This document shows positions 25,300 through 38,212 of a DNA stretch of 64,000 bases, in pieces (within the stretch, counting starts at the first letter, position 1; the number at the start of each line of letters is the position of its first letter). Origin of the DNA: Amaranthus tricolor (Eukaryota > Streptophyta > Magnoliopsida > Caryophyllales > Amaranthaceae). The DNA lies in assembly GCF_026212465.1 (NCBI RefSeq), contig NC_080058.1:2280001-2344000 (forward strand), in the 5' to 3' direction. Both the position numbers and the translations under genes were made by a program. Below the pieces are notes generated by a model that was not told the DNA's origin, did not search any database, and was given only the letters and a program-made list of their open reading frames with translations.

Positions 25300-27184
25300 C
25301 TTCAACCTTGCGTAAAGACGGGCTTCAGAATCCTTGAATAAAGTTGGATTTACCTATTAACATTATACATATATTTAAACAACAATAAAAGGTTTATTTA
25401 CTCCATATAAGATATGTTATTACTCCAAAATCATTAATCAACTAATACTTAAGACTTACACCTTATAAGTGGGATTATTTTGAATGACTTTTAATAGTAA
25501 AAAACTAAAAATCATACGCAATGTTATATGAATATGTATGATTGATTTTGAGATTTGAAAGGTCTGGGGCTAAATAATAATTAAGAATTCCTAATTATTA
25601 AATATACCAAAAAGAAAATTATATTTATAAGGAAAAATTCTCATGAATAATCCCACATATTGCTCATTTATTGTAAATTATGCATACTGTTAATTATTTC
25701 TAAACAATCCAACTTTTGTATATTTTTTGCTGATGGCACTATTTGATATATTTTAATCGGCTATTATAGATGCTTACCAACTACAGTAGGTGTAGACTAA
25801 CGAAGAAGCATAAGGAGGAAGAAGAAATGAGTGTAACGGCTAGTAGGTAGCTAAAAACTACAGTAGTCGGTTAAAATATGATAAGGAATATTGTTAGAAA
25901 AAAATATATAAAAATTAAATTATTTAAAGATAATCAATAGTAAAATTTATTCACAACAGAGGAAAAATAAGTGAAATATTTACGAGAACTTTTCCTATTT
26001 ATAATTATGTACACCTGAAATTTAGATATGTTGCTTTATAGTAGTATTTTTCAATATTTTTAATGGACCGGAAACATAGGCCCCACCCACATATCTCCTT
26101 GTAGGGTCGTTCGTTTAAATATGGAATACATGTGATTTAAGGAGTTAGCTCGATATATAAATTAAAAATTTAGAGGAGTAAATACTAACCATCCATCCAG
26201 CTTCAATACTATCAGATCCACTCATAAGTCTAATGCGTGAGACGGACCATTGGTTTCCAAATACTCGAGGTTTGTAAACGCTTGCTTTGCCATTAGCAGC
26301 CACGTATTTGTCACCCATTTCGGTTTGAATAACAGCAGTCTGCACCAATCAATTACACTATTTTATTTTACATTTTTCATCGTTCTTATACCATTAAGAA
26401 ATAGAAGTAGAAATACTTCTTAATGAAAGAGGAGAAGAATTGATCCAAATTGGAATTATATTAATAGAAGGGTAAAAAGCAACTTTTTTAATTATTATGT
26501 TAATTTATAATTAAAAAACTTTAAAAATAATGAAAAATATTTGTGAAATATAAAATATTGCAACTGAAAAAAATGTCAACAACTAATAACTTAACTAATG
26601 GTTAAGGATCAAAATATGCTATATATATGGTACTAAATATTTTTTTAGGATGGATGAGATTCAAACCAATATCATTTTTGTTAAGTTGGTTTTTTATACC
26701 ATGCCAAGAAACTGATAAATTTGTCATTGAGTTTGTATAAAACTAGACCCACATAAGAGAAAAGTTGACTGCACACAAGTTTAATGGTGTTTTATCCTAC
26801 AACTAATTGGTAATAGAAATAATAGGCTAATAGCCCATCAAGCTTAATGTTAGTCAACATATCTTTAATTTTTCGACGTAAAATCAAATGTGTTATTTTT
26901 TGACTGTTAAGCTACTGGTTGAGGTTCCATAATAAGTTATATTACTATTAAAAATCAAAATATAAGTAAAGGATCCAATCAAACACAATGTTGTCCATTT
27001 TGTGTAGAGTTTAGATGATGAGATTGTTGGACACCAAATGATCTTAGAATGGGAACACTCCCTAATGGGCAAACATCTTTTAAGTCCAAATTCTTCAAAA
27101 TTTCCTGCTTGTGTTGGAAGAGAGGGTGGCTTAACCTGTTTGAAAATTGAACATACATCACGGTAAATTAATTGGTATAGAGTA

Positions 27185-27747
27185 TCATAAATACTAATAA
27201 AAAAACAGAAAAATTACTTGGTAATAATTTAGTTGTTTAAAACAATAATTTAGTTGTTTAAAACAATTTGTTATTATGAATCAACTAATTTACAATAAGT
27301 TGTTCTCGTTGACGTGTTAAAAATAAACTGGTCAAATTGGCTATTTCAATCAGTCATCAACTATAAAACATCTAAAGCTTTCCTAAATAAATTTAAAGCT
27401 AAATTAGGTAAATAGTTTTAGTTCAAATTTTAAACCAAATAAATTAGTTTAAATCGACTCAAAATAAGCTCAATTCATTCATAAATAGTTAGTTTATTTT
27501 ATTAAATTGAATTTTAGAAGACCATCAAAGATATTTTTAGTCAAATTTACGAGCTAAATTAGAATAAATATTTTAGTATATGTAAGTTTTATTGTTATCG
27601 AAAGTAATTGTTTTATTAAAATATGTAGTGTTTACATACTTTTTATAAACAAAAGCATTTTTTTCTTGCATTATATTATTCATTGAAAATTTTATTTATA
27701 TATGTCTCTATACTAAACTACGTGCATCGCGCGAGTTTCTAAACTAG
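27185..27747 (+). mobile_element. Possible Helitron in neprosin intron 2
   Basis: The 3' end has a hairpin, CGTGC-ATC-GCGCG, at 27721-27733, then a 10-base spacer and CTAG|T. The proposed 5' end is A|TCATAAATACTAAT. The 3' end is convincing; the 5' end is a guess. Confidence 0.45.
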
Positions 27748-28439
27748 TAAAAAATACTGTTTCGGATGAAACATAATTACAATTTATATTAATTAACTAG
27801 GAAAATATTCATGTTTTATTTGTAAATAAATTTAGGGACAAAAATTAAAATGTAAATTTTCCATCACAATTTTTTGGACAAATGTGCAAATACTTTAAAC
27901 TCCAGAATTTTTAGGCCTCTTATACAGATATCAATCTCTAAATTGAAAAACTTACCTTATGAATATCTGCTTTTAACAATGGGTGACTAAAAGCCGGTTG
28001 GCTATAGAAATCCACGCAATCATAAATTTGTCCTCTCTCCGTCTATAAAGAAGAAAATGAAAAATATTATTAAATTTCGAATAACAGCATGTTCACTAAA
28101 AAAACAAATGGAAATTACTTGTCGGTAAACTTGTCCATATAAATACACCGTTATATAAATCTCTAACACTTCATTAAATTTTAATCAATATATTTAAATT
28201 TTAATCAATATATTTAAATTTGTGACCTTTGATCGCTAAATCTCTAATCGTATATGTTGAACCACGGTTTTAAAAAGTTAATTGTATGACATTGTAATTT
28301 GAGATGAATTAATCAATAACACTTGTAGTAACACAATTCATAGTAAAGTTAAGATACTAATGGTCAAACTACACAAATTTTAATTATACATATCAAACTA
28401 CAAACAAATAAAAATAAGCAAAAAGTAAATATTATTTGT

Positions 28440-28449
28440 ATCGATTTTT
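28440..28449. repeat. LINE target-site duplication, left copy
   Basis: ATCGATTTTT is identical to 29919-29928 on the other side of the LINE. Confidence 0.85.
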
Positions 28450-29918
28450 AACCACAGAAGAAGTAGAAGAAGCTCTCAAAAAGATGGGGAGAACAAAGGC
28501 AGTTTGACCAGATAACATTCCGATTAAGGTGTGGAGGAGTTTAGGAGAAGAGGGTATTCGTTGGCTGACAAACTTCTTTAATATTAATTTGAAGATACAT
28601 AAGATGCCAGAAGAATGGAGGAATAACACACTAATACCTCTATTTAAAAACAAAAGCAATACACAGGTATGAGGGAACTATAGAGGTACCAAACTTCTAA
28701 GCCACACAATGAAATTGTGGGAAACAGTGATAGAGAGGAGAATTAGACAGGAAACGGTGATTAGAGATAACCAATTCAGTTTTATGCCAGGAAGGTCAAC
28801 CATTAAGGCAATTCATGTTTTGAGGAGACTGATGGAGAAATATAGGGAGCGAAAGAAAGATCTGCATATGGTGTTCATTGGCTTGGAGAAAGCGTATGAT
28901 AGCATACCACGACGTGTCATCTGGGATAGCCTCAAGGCTAGAGGTATTTCTTCAGTGTACATTGAGGCCATACGGGATATGTATGACGGAGTTTCGACTA
29001 ACATCCAAATACTGGTGGAGATAACAGAGCCTTTTCCGGTTAAAGTTGAACTACATCAGGGATCGACTCTAAGCCCTTTCATTTTTACTGTCATTATGGA
29101 AGAAATTTCTAAATCTATTTGGGAGATGGTACCGTGGTGCATGCTATTCGCTGACAACATAGTGCTGGTAGCAGAAACGAGAGGGAGGTTAGTAATAAAT
29201 TGGATGAGTGGAGGGAAGCTTTAGAAGGTAAAGGGTTGCGCATTAGTCGTACAAAGACCGAGTATTTGCGTTGTGACTTTAGTGGGACAGCACCGGTAGG
29301 TGCACCAGAGGTGCCCATTGATGAAACTGTTGTTAAAAGTATGACCAAGTACAAGTATTTGGGACCGATCATTCAAAGGGATGGAGAGATTGACGGAGAT
29401 GTAAATCATCGTATATAAGCGTGCGCTCAAGTGGCAAGCAGCCACCGCGATGTTATGTGATAGGAAATTCCCAAGCAAGTTAAAAAGAAAATTCTACCGG
29501 GCGGCAATAAGACCTGCTCTGCTATATGGGAGTGAATGTTTGCCTGTAAAGAAGATTTTTAAACATAAGATGGAAGTTACAGAAATGCGTATGTTGAGGT
29601 GGATATGTGGGCACACATTGATGGATTGAATTAGAAACCAAGAGTTTAGGGATAAACTAGGGGTAGCCTCTATTTCTGGAAAAATGCGCAAAAATAAATT
29701 GAGATGGTTTGGACATGTGTAGAGAAAGACTTTCGCCGCCCCTGTGAGGAGGGTAGAAAGCATTATAATAGAGGGTATGAGGAGTCGAGGAAGACCCAGG
29801 AGAACTTGGGATGAGCAAATAAAAATTGACTTACATGAGTTGCCGCCGCCCTTCCCTCCCCAGACCATGTCCATAGTTTTTCTATGAGCGGGATACACTG
29901 GGTAGGATGATGATGATG
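28450..29918 (+). mobile_element. 5'-truncated RTE-type LINE (reverse transcriptase remnant)
   Basis: Read with frame changes, the segment encodes the reverse transcriptase of a plant RTE-clade LINE. The main frame at 28709-29224 carries [47 protein letters not shown] and [10 protein letters not shown]. The last is the catalytic FADD box with its second Asp changed to Asn. A shift leads to 29200-29418 (GLRISRTKTEYL, YKYLGPIIQRDGEIDGDV) and then to broken C-terminal sequence (MRMLRWICGH, LRWFGHV). In-frame stops occur at about 28507 and 28669. The element ends in a (GAT)n tail, as RTE elements do. It is flanked by ATCGATTTTT at 28440-28449 and 29919-29928, a perfect 10-bp target-site duplication. 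It lies in intron 1 of the neprosin-like gene, on the opposite strand, and cannot be active. Confidence 0.92.
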
Positions 29919-29928
29919 ATCGATTTTT
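29919..29928. repeat. LINE target-site duplication, right copy
   Basis: ATCGATTTTT directly follows the GAT-triplet tail and matches 28440-28449. Confidence 0.85.
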
Positions 29929-30319
29929 TTTATTTAAAAAACTATAAATACAAAATAGTACTACTTTAATGACGATTGTGCAAACTAGAAAATTAAACAA
30001 ATAGAGTATTTTAAATAAATAATTATGGGTTAGTCTTGTAGTTGAGCGCTTTTTTCTTTCATTCTTGTGACAATCAATAATTCAATTCTTGATCATCACC
30101 AATAAAAATTATTAATTTTTTTTGTCTTTTTATATGTTAAGCTTCTCTAACCTTCCTCTGAATCAAATAATATACTTCTAACAAATTAAACAAGCAAAAG
30201 AAATTTCACACCTTAATAGTAAAAGTTGAATTGTAAATTGATGTTCCATGTACTCCTCTCAAACCTCCAAATAGTATAATTGAAATAAAATAACATAACA
30301 CACAAATCTTCAAGGTCAT

Positions 30320-33300
30320 GGCTAATTTTTGAGATCAATATATTAAAAAATTTGAATTGACTTTTGTTGTAAAAGAGAAGGTAAATTTATAGATTTGAAA
30401 ATTAGTGTGTAGGTTAGCATTAATTAATTATTTAAAGTAATTTTCACTAAAGGAAATAAATAATATCAAGAAAATTAGCATATAAATCAAATTGTAATCT
30501 TTTAGGTGGCACTACAAGAAGGAAATAAGTATATCAAATTTGTAACGCTGGAACAAAAAGGAAATGAATCCAACTTGTGATTTTTTCCCCTCTAATGAAT
30601 AATGATGATAATTGTATAAAACTTAAAAATTACTCCTTTTGTCCAAAATATACCATACTTTTCATTTATATTTTGATCATCTCTGTTAGAATTTTTACAA
30701 TGAAAATATTTATAATTTTCTTTTATTTTCATTTATACGTTTGAATTATAATTTATAAATACTATTTATATAATTCAAATGATTAAGCCATTTTATAGTC
30801 TATGCAACATATAATTGTATCAATTTCTTGAAGACGATGGTTATCTTGGAAATGAATGGTTTCAACTTTCAAGATATGTTTCGTTTCTAAATTCTAGGTG
30901 TGTGTTTGAATTGTGAGAAATGAAGGGAAAAGAAGAAGAGAGATTTAAAGGGATAATAAATCTCTTGTTTGGATTTTCAAAATTAAAGGGAAGAGATTTA
31001 AAGGGAAAAGATTTGAAGGGGTTAAATGAATATTTTTTTGTTTAGGTAATATTATTTCAAAGTTGAAAAAATTTAAAGGAAAAACTCTTATCTTCCTTCA
31101 TTTCTCTTTCCTTCCCTTCATTCCATAACAAACAAGAGTTCATTGTTTTTCATTTTTCTTCCCTTCCTTTCTTTTCTCTTCCTTTTCTTTCTTTTCTCTC
31201 TAAAATTGTTATCCAAACGTAATATTAGTGAGTGACATGAGGATACTCTATCAATTTTTTTAAAATATACTGTCTATTTGGCAAATGATTATTTGCTAGA
31301 AATTTAATCTTTACTTAGTTTGGCTATTTTAAAGTATTTGCTAATTTGATAGATGTTAAGTAAGTTGTTTAAGTCAGTTATTATAGATATACATAATACA
31401 TACTTGATTGTTTAGTAGAGAAAAATAAGATCAAAAAAGAAGCCAATGAAAAACCTACTCAAAATAGTTTTTTAATTTCGCCTTAAAATCGACTTTTTAA
31501 TTTTTTTAAAAGTCATTTACCTAATATTTTTTTACTTATAAAAATCTAAAAGTAAAAAAAAAAAACTATTTGCCAAACACACTCTTAATCCTAACATGTT
31601 CTAATTAATACATGTGACATGTTGATCGAGGTTTGTTGTATGATCCCGAGTTCAATTATACTTTTTCCGTCCCTTGAAAATAACACTATTTAACTTAAAA
31701 AATTCTCATATCATTGAGTTAAATTATGCAATTTCATGAAAAATTCATAACCAAATTCTTACGTCATTGTAGGACGTCAAGGATCAATAAGAAAATTTTC
31801 AAATATCATCGCATAACACAAATTAAAATCTATCATGCAATCACAATTAGAGGATGTAAATAATCATAAACTATGGTTACATACTTACATCTATAACCAT
31901 TGAATCGTGGATAAATCATACTCCCTAAGGTTTTCACTTTTAATAATATAAGAAAACTTATAACAAAGGAAAATAATAAAAGAAAAGCATGGTGATGGAA
32001 ACCTATAACAAATGAAAACCCTTTTAAGGGCATTAGATCCACAATAAGCTTAAGAAAATTAGGTGACACAATATAACGATGTTTGTATAGCATTTATAAA
32101 GATAAATTTAGGGTAAAAAGATATAAAACCCAGGTCTAACAAAATGGATAAAACTTTCTAACAAGTCATGTTAGATTCTTGATCGGCTAATATTGGTTAA
32201 TTTTGATCCGTTTCGCTTGTTTTCTTTTCAACTTTCGTCTAACTTCTACCTTAGCGTATTTGTGCCTTAAAAAAGCCTATCATAATCTTCTAGGTCTTTT
32301 AGCATTTTATGAATTTATTGATTATATAGTTAGATTTACAAATTTTAAATCATTTATATATAAAATATAAAGACTTACAATAACTGTGAATTACGTATTT
32401 TTTTTATAGTGGAGCTAAATGTGAAAGTATGTAGCACAGCTCAAGTTTGGTTCATTCATGTAAAAATTAACTGTGAATTACGTATTTTTTATAAGTGTTT
32501 GATCTAAATTAAAATCTAAAAATTGGTTCATCTTAAAATGTAAAAAATTGAAGTCCACCAATATGTTTAATTTCCTCCTATTTTCTTAGAATATGAACAA
32601 AAAAGTTCATAAGAAATTTTAAGCTCTTTTATAATATCTACTAAATTTTAGCCCAGGCCCAGCATTAGAGGAGTTAAATACACACTCCCTCCATTCTCTT
32701 AACTCACTTTTTCATTTCCCTCAGATTTTTTTAACTCACTTTTTCATTTATTTTGTACGTAGCAAGATTAAACTATAATACTTTATTGTAGCATGACGAC
32801 GTCTAATCTTATGAATGATTCAGGTATATTTTAATTAATTTATTTTTTGATAAATTATATTACAGATGGTGATAATAAATTATACTATAATCTAATATAA
32901 ACAATATATGTTGATTGATTTACCATTCCTTTAAAAAAAATTATACTTCCTTCGTTCTATAATAAAGATTTCACAAAGAATATGATAATTAAAAAAAATA
33001 AATTTTTTCAGGTAGTGGATATCGTATTTTATTGAATGATAAATTTGATAAAAGAAAAGTGGGGTTTATAAACATAAAAAAAATATTAAAAAAAGTTAAT
33101 GAAAAAAATATAAAGACCATTAAGATGAATAATGTTATATTTGTCAAAAATTTGTAATACAAATAAATAGATTTTTCATGGAAACAACAATTGGAACATC
33201 CAACGTAGCAAATGAGAACTTCTTAAAGAACCGAAGAGAGTATGATTTGTGTTAGATTGAAATACATAAGATATTTTAATGTTTAAAATTATTTCATATC

Positions 33301-33950
33301 CAAAAATTACTATCATTACAAACTAAATAATTTAAATATATATAAAAATCACTCAGCCATGAATTTATGTTTAAATCAGCCATAAATTTATGTTTTAAAT
33401 AATGATCAATATATAAAATAAATATTTATATGGATTAATTATACTTTTTAGTTACTTTTTGTTTGTCCACTTTATTTTTTTCCGTATTTCAAAGCTAATA
33501 TTGAGCCTCAATATTAATATCTCTAAATACGCATCATACAAAATTATTAAAAACTTTGCATCAAGACGAATTTAATAAGATCTCATATGAATATATGTTA
33601 TCTTCAATATATAATCCAAAATTATAATTTAAATTTTTTTCTCTTAGGATAAAAAAACTTAAAATGGACAAACAAAAAGGGATTGAGGATTTATTTGTTA
33701 GCATTTACCTAACATAAAAATAAATTGGTTTATATAATATTTAAAAAATAATATTTTAAACTGAATTTATTTTAACAAATATATTTAATAGGTGGGTTTA
33801 TTTAAAAATAGATAATATGTGGATTTATTAATTTTTATGTGTTTCAGTTTATTTTTGTCAATTACGTTTAAAAAATGGTGTGATGGATTTCTAATAAACT
33901 TTATAATATATTGTGACTATCTACAAATGCATGGTGATGCAGTTCAAAAT
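30320..33950. other. Intergenic, AT-rich with MITE fragments
   Basis: No gene is recognised. The frame at 31833-32093 (-) has no domain. Stowaway-like ends occur at about 30633 (ACTCCTTTTGTCC), 31660 and 32685 (ACTCCCTCCATTC), but no partner end was paired with them. A complete element is at 32946-33240. Confidence 0.55.
32946..33240. mobile_element. Stowaway-like MITE
   Basis: The ends CTTCCTTCGTTCT and the inverted AGAACCGAAGAGAG are flanked by TA on both sides (32944-32945 and 33241-33242). It is about 295 bp and non-coding. Stowaway elements are mobilised by Tc1/mariner transposases. Confidence 0.65.
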
Positions 33951-34362
33951 AAAGATGAGTTAATAAAAAACAATACAAGAGGAGGATAAATATAATTATT
34001 TTTGTAAGATGATGGAAGAGTATAGACCTGCCATACTAACTAACTCTGACACAAGTTTTTGGGGTCCACTTAAAAGGTGGATTCAAAAAAATATTTGGGA
34101 AGATGAGAGTACAACGCAACTATATATTCAGAGACTAAAATTTCAAGTTATTCTTAATTTTAGAGTTAACAATCATATTTATTGTCAAGAAATCAACTTA
34201 ATCAAAAGCTTGATGATCAAGGGGTAGTTAATATACGAACCTGTAACCTCTTATCACGTTAGCTTCTTAAGTTAATGGTTGAAGTTGTAAGATATGTTAT
34301 ACGTTCCAACGTTTATTACCGATCAGACTATCAACATATTTGATGTTATTTTGTTTATGTAG

Positions 34363-34648
34363 GTTGTTTTTAGAGGGTGTAATGTTATTTGGAAGAAAAT
34401 GGGAAAAAATTTCAAAGTATCTGGTGAAAACAAAGAAGCCAGCCCAATTAGGTAGTCATGCTCAAAAGTTGTGTAAGTGGGATTCTTCAAGTACAAAGAG
34501 GAAAAGCATCCATAGTATTAGAGATATTAAGCTTACAGATGTGCGTGAATTTTTTCAAAAAAGACTTATTTCTTATGATATAATGATTAAACTTCGTGAT
34601 AAAATGCATGAGAATAATAATAAGTTTAGTTGGTGTTTATTTATATAA
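34363..34648 (+). pseudogene. MYB-related (SHAQK-type, R-R/1R MYB) partial gene
   Basis: An exon after a TATGTAG acceptor encodes RLFLEGV, GRKWEKISKYLVKTKKPAQ, SHAQK and KRKSIHSI, ending in a stop at 34646-34648. The order LFLEGL-YGR-W-IS-V-T-P-Q-SHAQK-SIHDI matches the DNA-binding repeat of SHAQKYF-class MYB proteins. The family's SHAQKYF has become SHAQKLC, losing the aromatic residue after K. The preceding half-repeat (PWTEEEH type) is not clear upstream; only a weak candidate, NIWEDES, lies near 34.1 kb. It is probably a gene remnant, although a diverged functional gene is not excluded. Confidence 0.55.
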
Positions 34649-36645
34649 TTATTTGATTGTTTTATCTCAATAATTTTTATTATTAACTATTTAACTCATC
34701 TATTGGCGTGTTTCACGATGAGACTATACATAAATTTGTTTTTTTTTATAATGTGACATGTAATTGATTTAAGAGAGTGAGTCAAAATTATTATTTTAAG
34801 AGTTGAGTTTTAATTATAAATTGCCACATTAGCAAGTTAACTACTCCATTTTTGTCCTGTAATTGTTGTATCCTTTTAAAAAAAGGTGATAGTTTGATTA
34901 GAAGAACTTTAATGTATGTATACATAGTGAGTCAAAAATATAAAAATATAATTTTTCTCATTCATATAAAAAAGATAATATATAACTATTTGGGATTTTT
35001 TTTTTTAGATTTATTTTGATGTATAAAATTTTAATGTATATTATTTATGATTATTAATAATGAATATTTATCGAAATTAAGACTCAAATTCTATTTAAAA
35101 ATTGTAAAAAATCAAAATTAACCAATATTGTTAAACAGATAGAATGTAAAACTAATTTTATTATAGAATGATGAAAATAATGGGCACAATGCAGAAGCCT
35201 TTTCTAGTATATATCTCTCTGAAATTTAGTTCTATAAATCATATATGTATGTAACAAATAACAATTATATGTCGAAATTCAATTCTAGTTTTTTATTATT
35301 GACCTTCTAAAATTCCACTTTATGACATTTTCTTTATATAAATAAGTTTTAGTTAGAAACAATTTTTACTCTTATTTTTTTGTTGTGTTTTCCCTTTGGA
35401 AAAAAAATGCCAAAAGAATACAATTATATTGACTATGAGTATTAAAAATCAGATTTTGTGTTTGTTAAAACAAGTATTATTGTTAAATTAGGCTGGACTT
35501 ATTGTGAATGCCAGCATACTAACGGGAGGACGCAAGTGCACACACTTCATAAGCCAAGGAGATATATACCATCCCAAAACCATATGGCAATGGGAAGAAG
35601 ATCTCTAATAGCTTATAAAGCGTGCACACTATTTTCAATTTATCGATGTGGGATAACTCATCCCAACAATTATCTTTTCGAGATAATATCTGAAAATCAA
35701 ATCTCACATTGCATTTTTGTCTTTCAACCAATCCTATAATATATCCAAACTATGACTATCAATATTTAGAATAATGCGTTTGCGAAGACATCAAGTTTTA
35801 ACAATCCAAATATGGATAGAAGTATTTAGATGATGTTTTTGGATGAAAATGTAAGATTTCTTTGTAAAATACTTGGATTTTGAATATTATACTTCAGTTC
35901 ATAATAATATCTTGGTCGATTTTTCTTACAAATTTGTAAAGTAAAAAATATAACACTCTATCATATTCTAATTAATGTTTTTATTGTTTTTCATAGTTGT
36001 TGATGCATTATTTTAATTATAAATATCTCTAATTGTACGTGATCAATAATTATAAGACGAATAAAATAAAATCTAACGTGACAGTATTTTAACTTATATT
36101 GAAAATAAAGTACAAATCAAAAGTAATTGGTGAATAATGTCAAAAATCAAATAAGACATTTCATTAAAATAGGAGGGAGTACAACTATAATGTACAAATT
36201 AAATTTTTGAATTTTTCTACAAATAAATATAGTTGATTGAAAAAATAAAAAATATATATATCACACAAATAATATCTAGTAAGGGCATGCTTGGGTCGGG
36301 TGTAAATATTTAATGGGTAAAAAAAGTCCAAGTAAGAAAACAAAATTGATAAATGAGAAATTAGTGAAATTTAACTGTTGTAGTCGTGGAAGAATGGTTG
36401 CAAAGTAATAAAAATGAAAGGTGCTCTCAATTTTGTGGGGTAAATATTTATGCTAGGGAAGGGTGGAGGAATGTATTACCTCCATAATAGGGAAAATCAT
36501 TTTTTTTTCCTTCATTATTTTTATTTGATACTCATTTTACCTTATTCACAACTATCTCAACTACTTCAAATGCATCTTTATTTGCTTTCATTTCATTAAT
36601 TTGACGTTATTTCCCTATTTATCGTTTTAGTTTTCGACTTCTCTC
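34649..36645. other. Intergenic with dispersed repeat
   Basis: No gene is supported. It is AT-rich sequence with a dispersed repeat copy at about 35489-35685 and a lone right-hand Stowaway-like end (AGGAGGGAGTA) at about 36171. Confidence 0.55.
35489..35685 (+). repeat. Dispersed repeat, copy A
   Basis: Shared blocks are GGACTTATTGTGAATG, CAGCATACTAAC, GTGCACAC, CCATCCCAAAACCATATGGC and CTTATAAAGCGTGCACAC. The same blocks recur in the same order at about 39945-40115 in CDPK intron 1. There is no coding potential. Confidence 0.7.
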
Positions 36646-36759
36646 TTGAGAGACCGTCTTTTCTAAAGACGGATCTCAAAAGCCCAACCCATTATGTTAA
36701 TTTAAAAAAAAAAACTGACGTGCGCGTATAAGTGTACTGTGAAAAGTCACATAATATAT

Positions 36760-37186
36760 ATTTGGAGTTATGACAACATTTATTTGGAATTATAACATAA
36801 TATATTTGGTGTATAGCAGCATATATTTGAGGATTATAGCATAATTTATTTGGGGTTATAACATAATATATTTGAAGCTATAACAATATATATATTTAAG
36901 GTTATAACATAATATATATGAGGTTATAACATATTATATTTGTGTTTATAACATATTATATTTGGGATTATAACATAATATATAGTTGGGTATATAATGG
37001 TCTGTGTTTGAGGGTATAGTATTTTTACAACACTAAATATATTATGTTATAACCCCAAATATATGTTGTTATAACTGCATATATATTATGTTATTACTTC
37101 AAATATACATTGTTACAACTCTAAATATATTATGTTATAAACCCGAATATATTATGTTATAACCACAATTATATGTTGTTATAACC

Positions 37187-37231
<45 letters not shown>

Positions 37232-37292
37232 TATGTTATAACCTCAAATATATATATATATATATTGTTATAACTTCAAATATATCATGTTA
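36760..37292 (+). repeat. Tandem array of about 22-bp units (left arm of outer foldback)
   Basis: Many degenerate copies of GGGTTATAACATAATATATT are seen. Orientation flips near 37.03 kb to AATATATTATGTTATAACCCC, so the arm itself can fold. An (AT)n run lies near 37190-37225. Confidence 0.75.
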
Positions 37293-37301
37293 TAATCCAA
37301 A
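37293..37301. repeat. TSD of inner foldback, left
   Basis: TAATCCAAA is identical to 38512-38520. Confidence 0.88.
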
Positions 37302-37726
37302 GGATTATTTGCAAAGAAACACCTTTTAAAACCCCTTTTTTTGTAAAGAAACACCTTTAATAATTTTTTTTGTAAAAAAAACACCTTTTAAGAGACTTTT
37401 TTTTAAAAAAACACCTTAAATCAGTTTTCGGTGACTTTTGTCAACTTTCCGGCGTTGACTATGCCATTTGTCAACTTTCCGGCGTTGACTTTTATTTTTA
37501 TTTTTATTATTAATATTACTTTTTTAAAAATTTTAATTTTTATTATTATTTTAAAAAAATTTTAAAAAAATAAATAATAATAATAATAATAATAAAAATA
37601 ATAATAATAATAAAAATAAAAATAAAAAGAAAAATAAAAAAATAATAATTTTTTTTTAAATTTTTAAATTTTTTTTTATTATTATTTTTTGTTTTTCCTT
37701 TTGTTTTTATTTTTATTTTATTTTTA

Positions 37727-37762
<36 letters not shown>

Positions 37763-37775
37763 TTAATTTTATTAC

Positions 37776-37810
<35 letters not shown>

Positions 37811-38002
37811 TTTTTTTTTTTTTTTTTTTTTAATTTTTTTTTTATTATTATTCTTATTGTTATTTTATATTTTTTATACTTTTTATTTTTATTATTATTA
37901 TTATTAATTTTTTTAAAATTTTTTTTACAAATTTTTTTATTTTTCTTTTTATTTTTATTTTTTTTATTATTAATATTAATATTTTTTTTAATTTTAATTT
38001 TT

Positions 38003-38043
<41 letters not shown>

Positions 38044-38177
38044 TAAAAATAAAAACAAAAATAAAAAAAACAATAATAATAAAAATCAAAAATAAAAACA
38101 AAAGGAAACATAAAATAATAATAATAATAAAAAAATTTTAAAAAATTTTAAAAAAATTATTATTTTTTTTATTTTTG

Positions 38178-38212
<35 letters not shown>

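Larger units (their letters stand above)
25300..30319 (-). pseudogene. Neprosin-domain (DUF239) gene, truncated and probably broken
   Basis: Exons read on the minus strand are 30319-30212, 28042-27956, about 27135-26980, 26339-26190 and 25353-25300. Exon 1 gives MTLKICVLCYFISIILFGG, a signal peptide. Exon 2 gives YDCVDFYSQPAFSHPLLK, the neprosin activation-peptide motif. Exon 3 carries VKPPSLP in one frame and CPLGSVPILR in another, which implies a frameshift. Exons 4 and 5 carry the start of the neprosin domain (KASVYKPRVFGNQW, SIEAGW, VNPTLFKDSEARLYARLK). The C-terminal half, expected to hold a Cys-Pro-Gly-Phe-like motif, was not found in the 2.2 kb downstream. Family members are secreted glutamic-peptidase-like proteins. 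Intron 1 holds a LINE and intron 2 a likely Helitron. Exons 1, 2, 4 and 5 still join in frame, so decay may be recent. Confidence 0.75.

Noticed and set aside
34009..34227. Possible first exon of the MYB gene
   Set aside because: NIWEDES vaguely resembles the W-x-E-E-E start of the repeat, but no donor site gives the required phase with the exon at 34363.
37546..38073. Open frame of 175 codons on the minus strand
   Set aside because: The product is almost only Lys, Asn, Ile, Phe and Leu from ATT/AAT repeats. It is a composition artefact in the foldback core.
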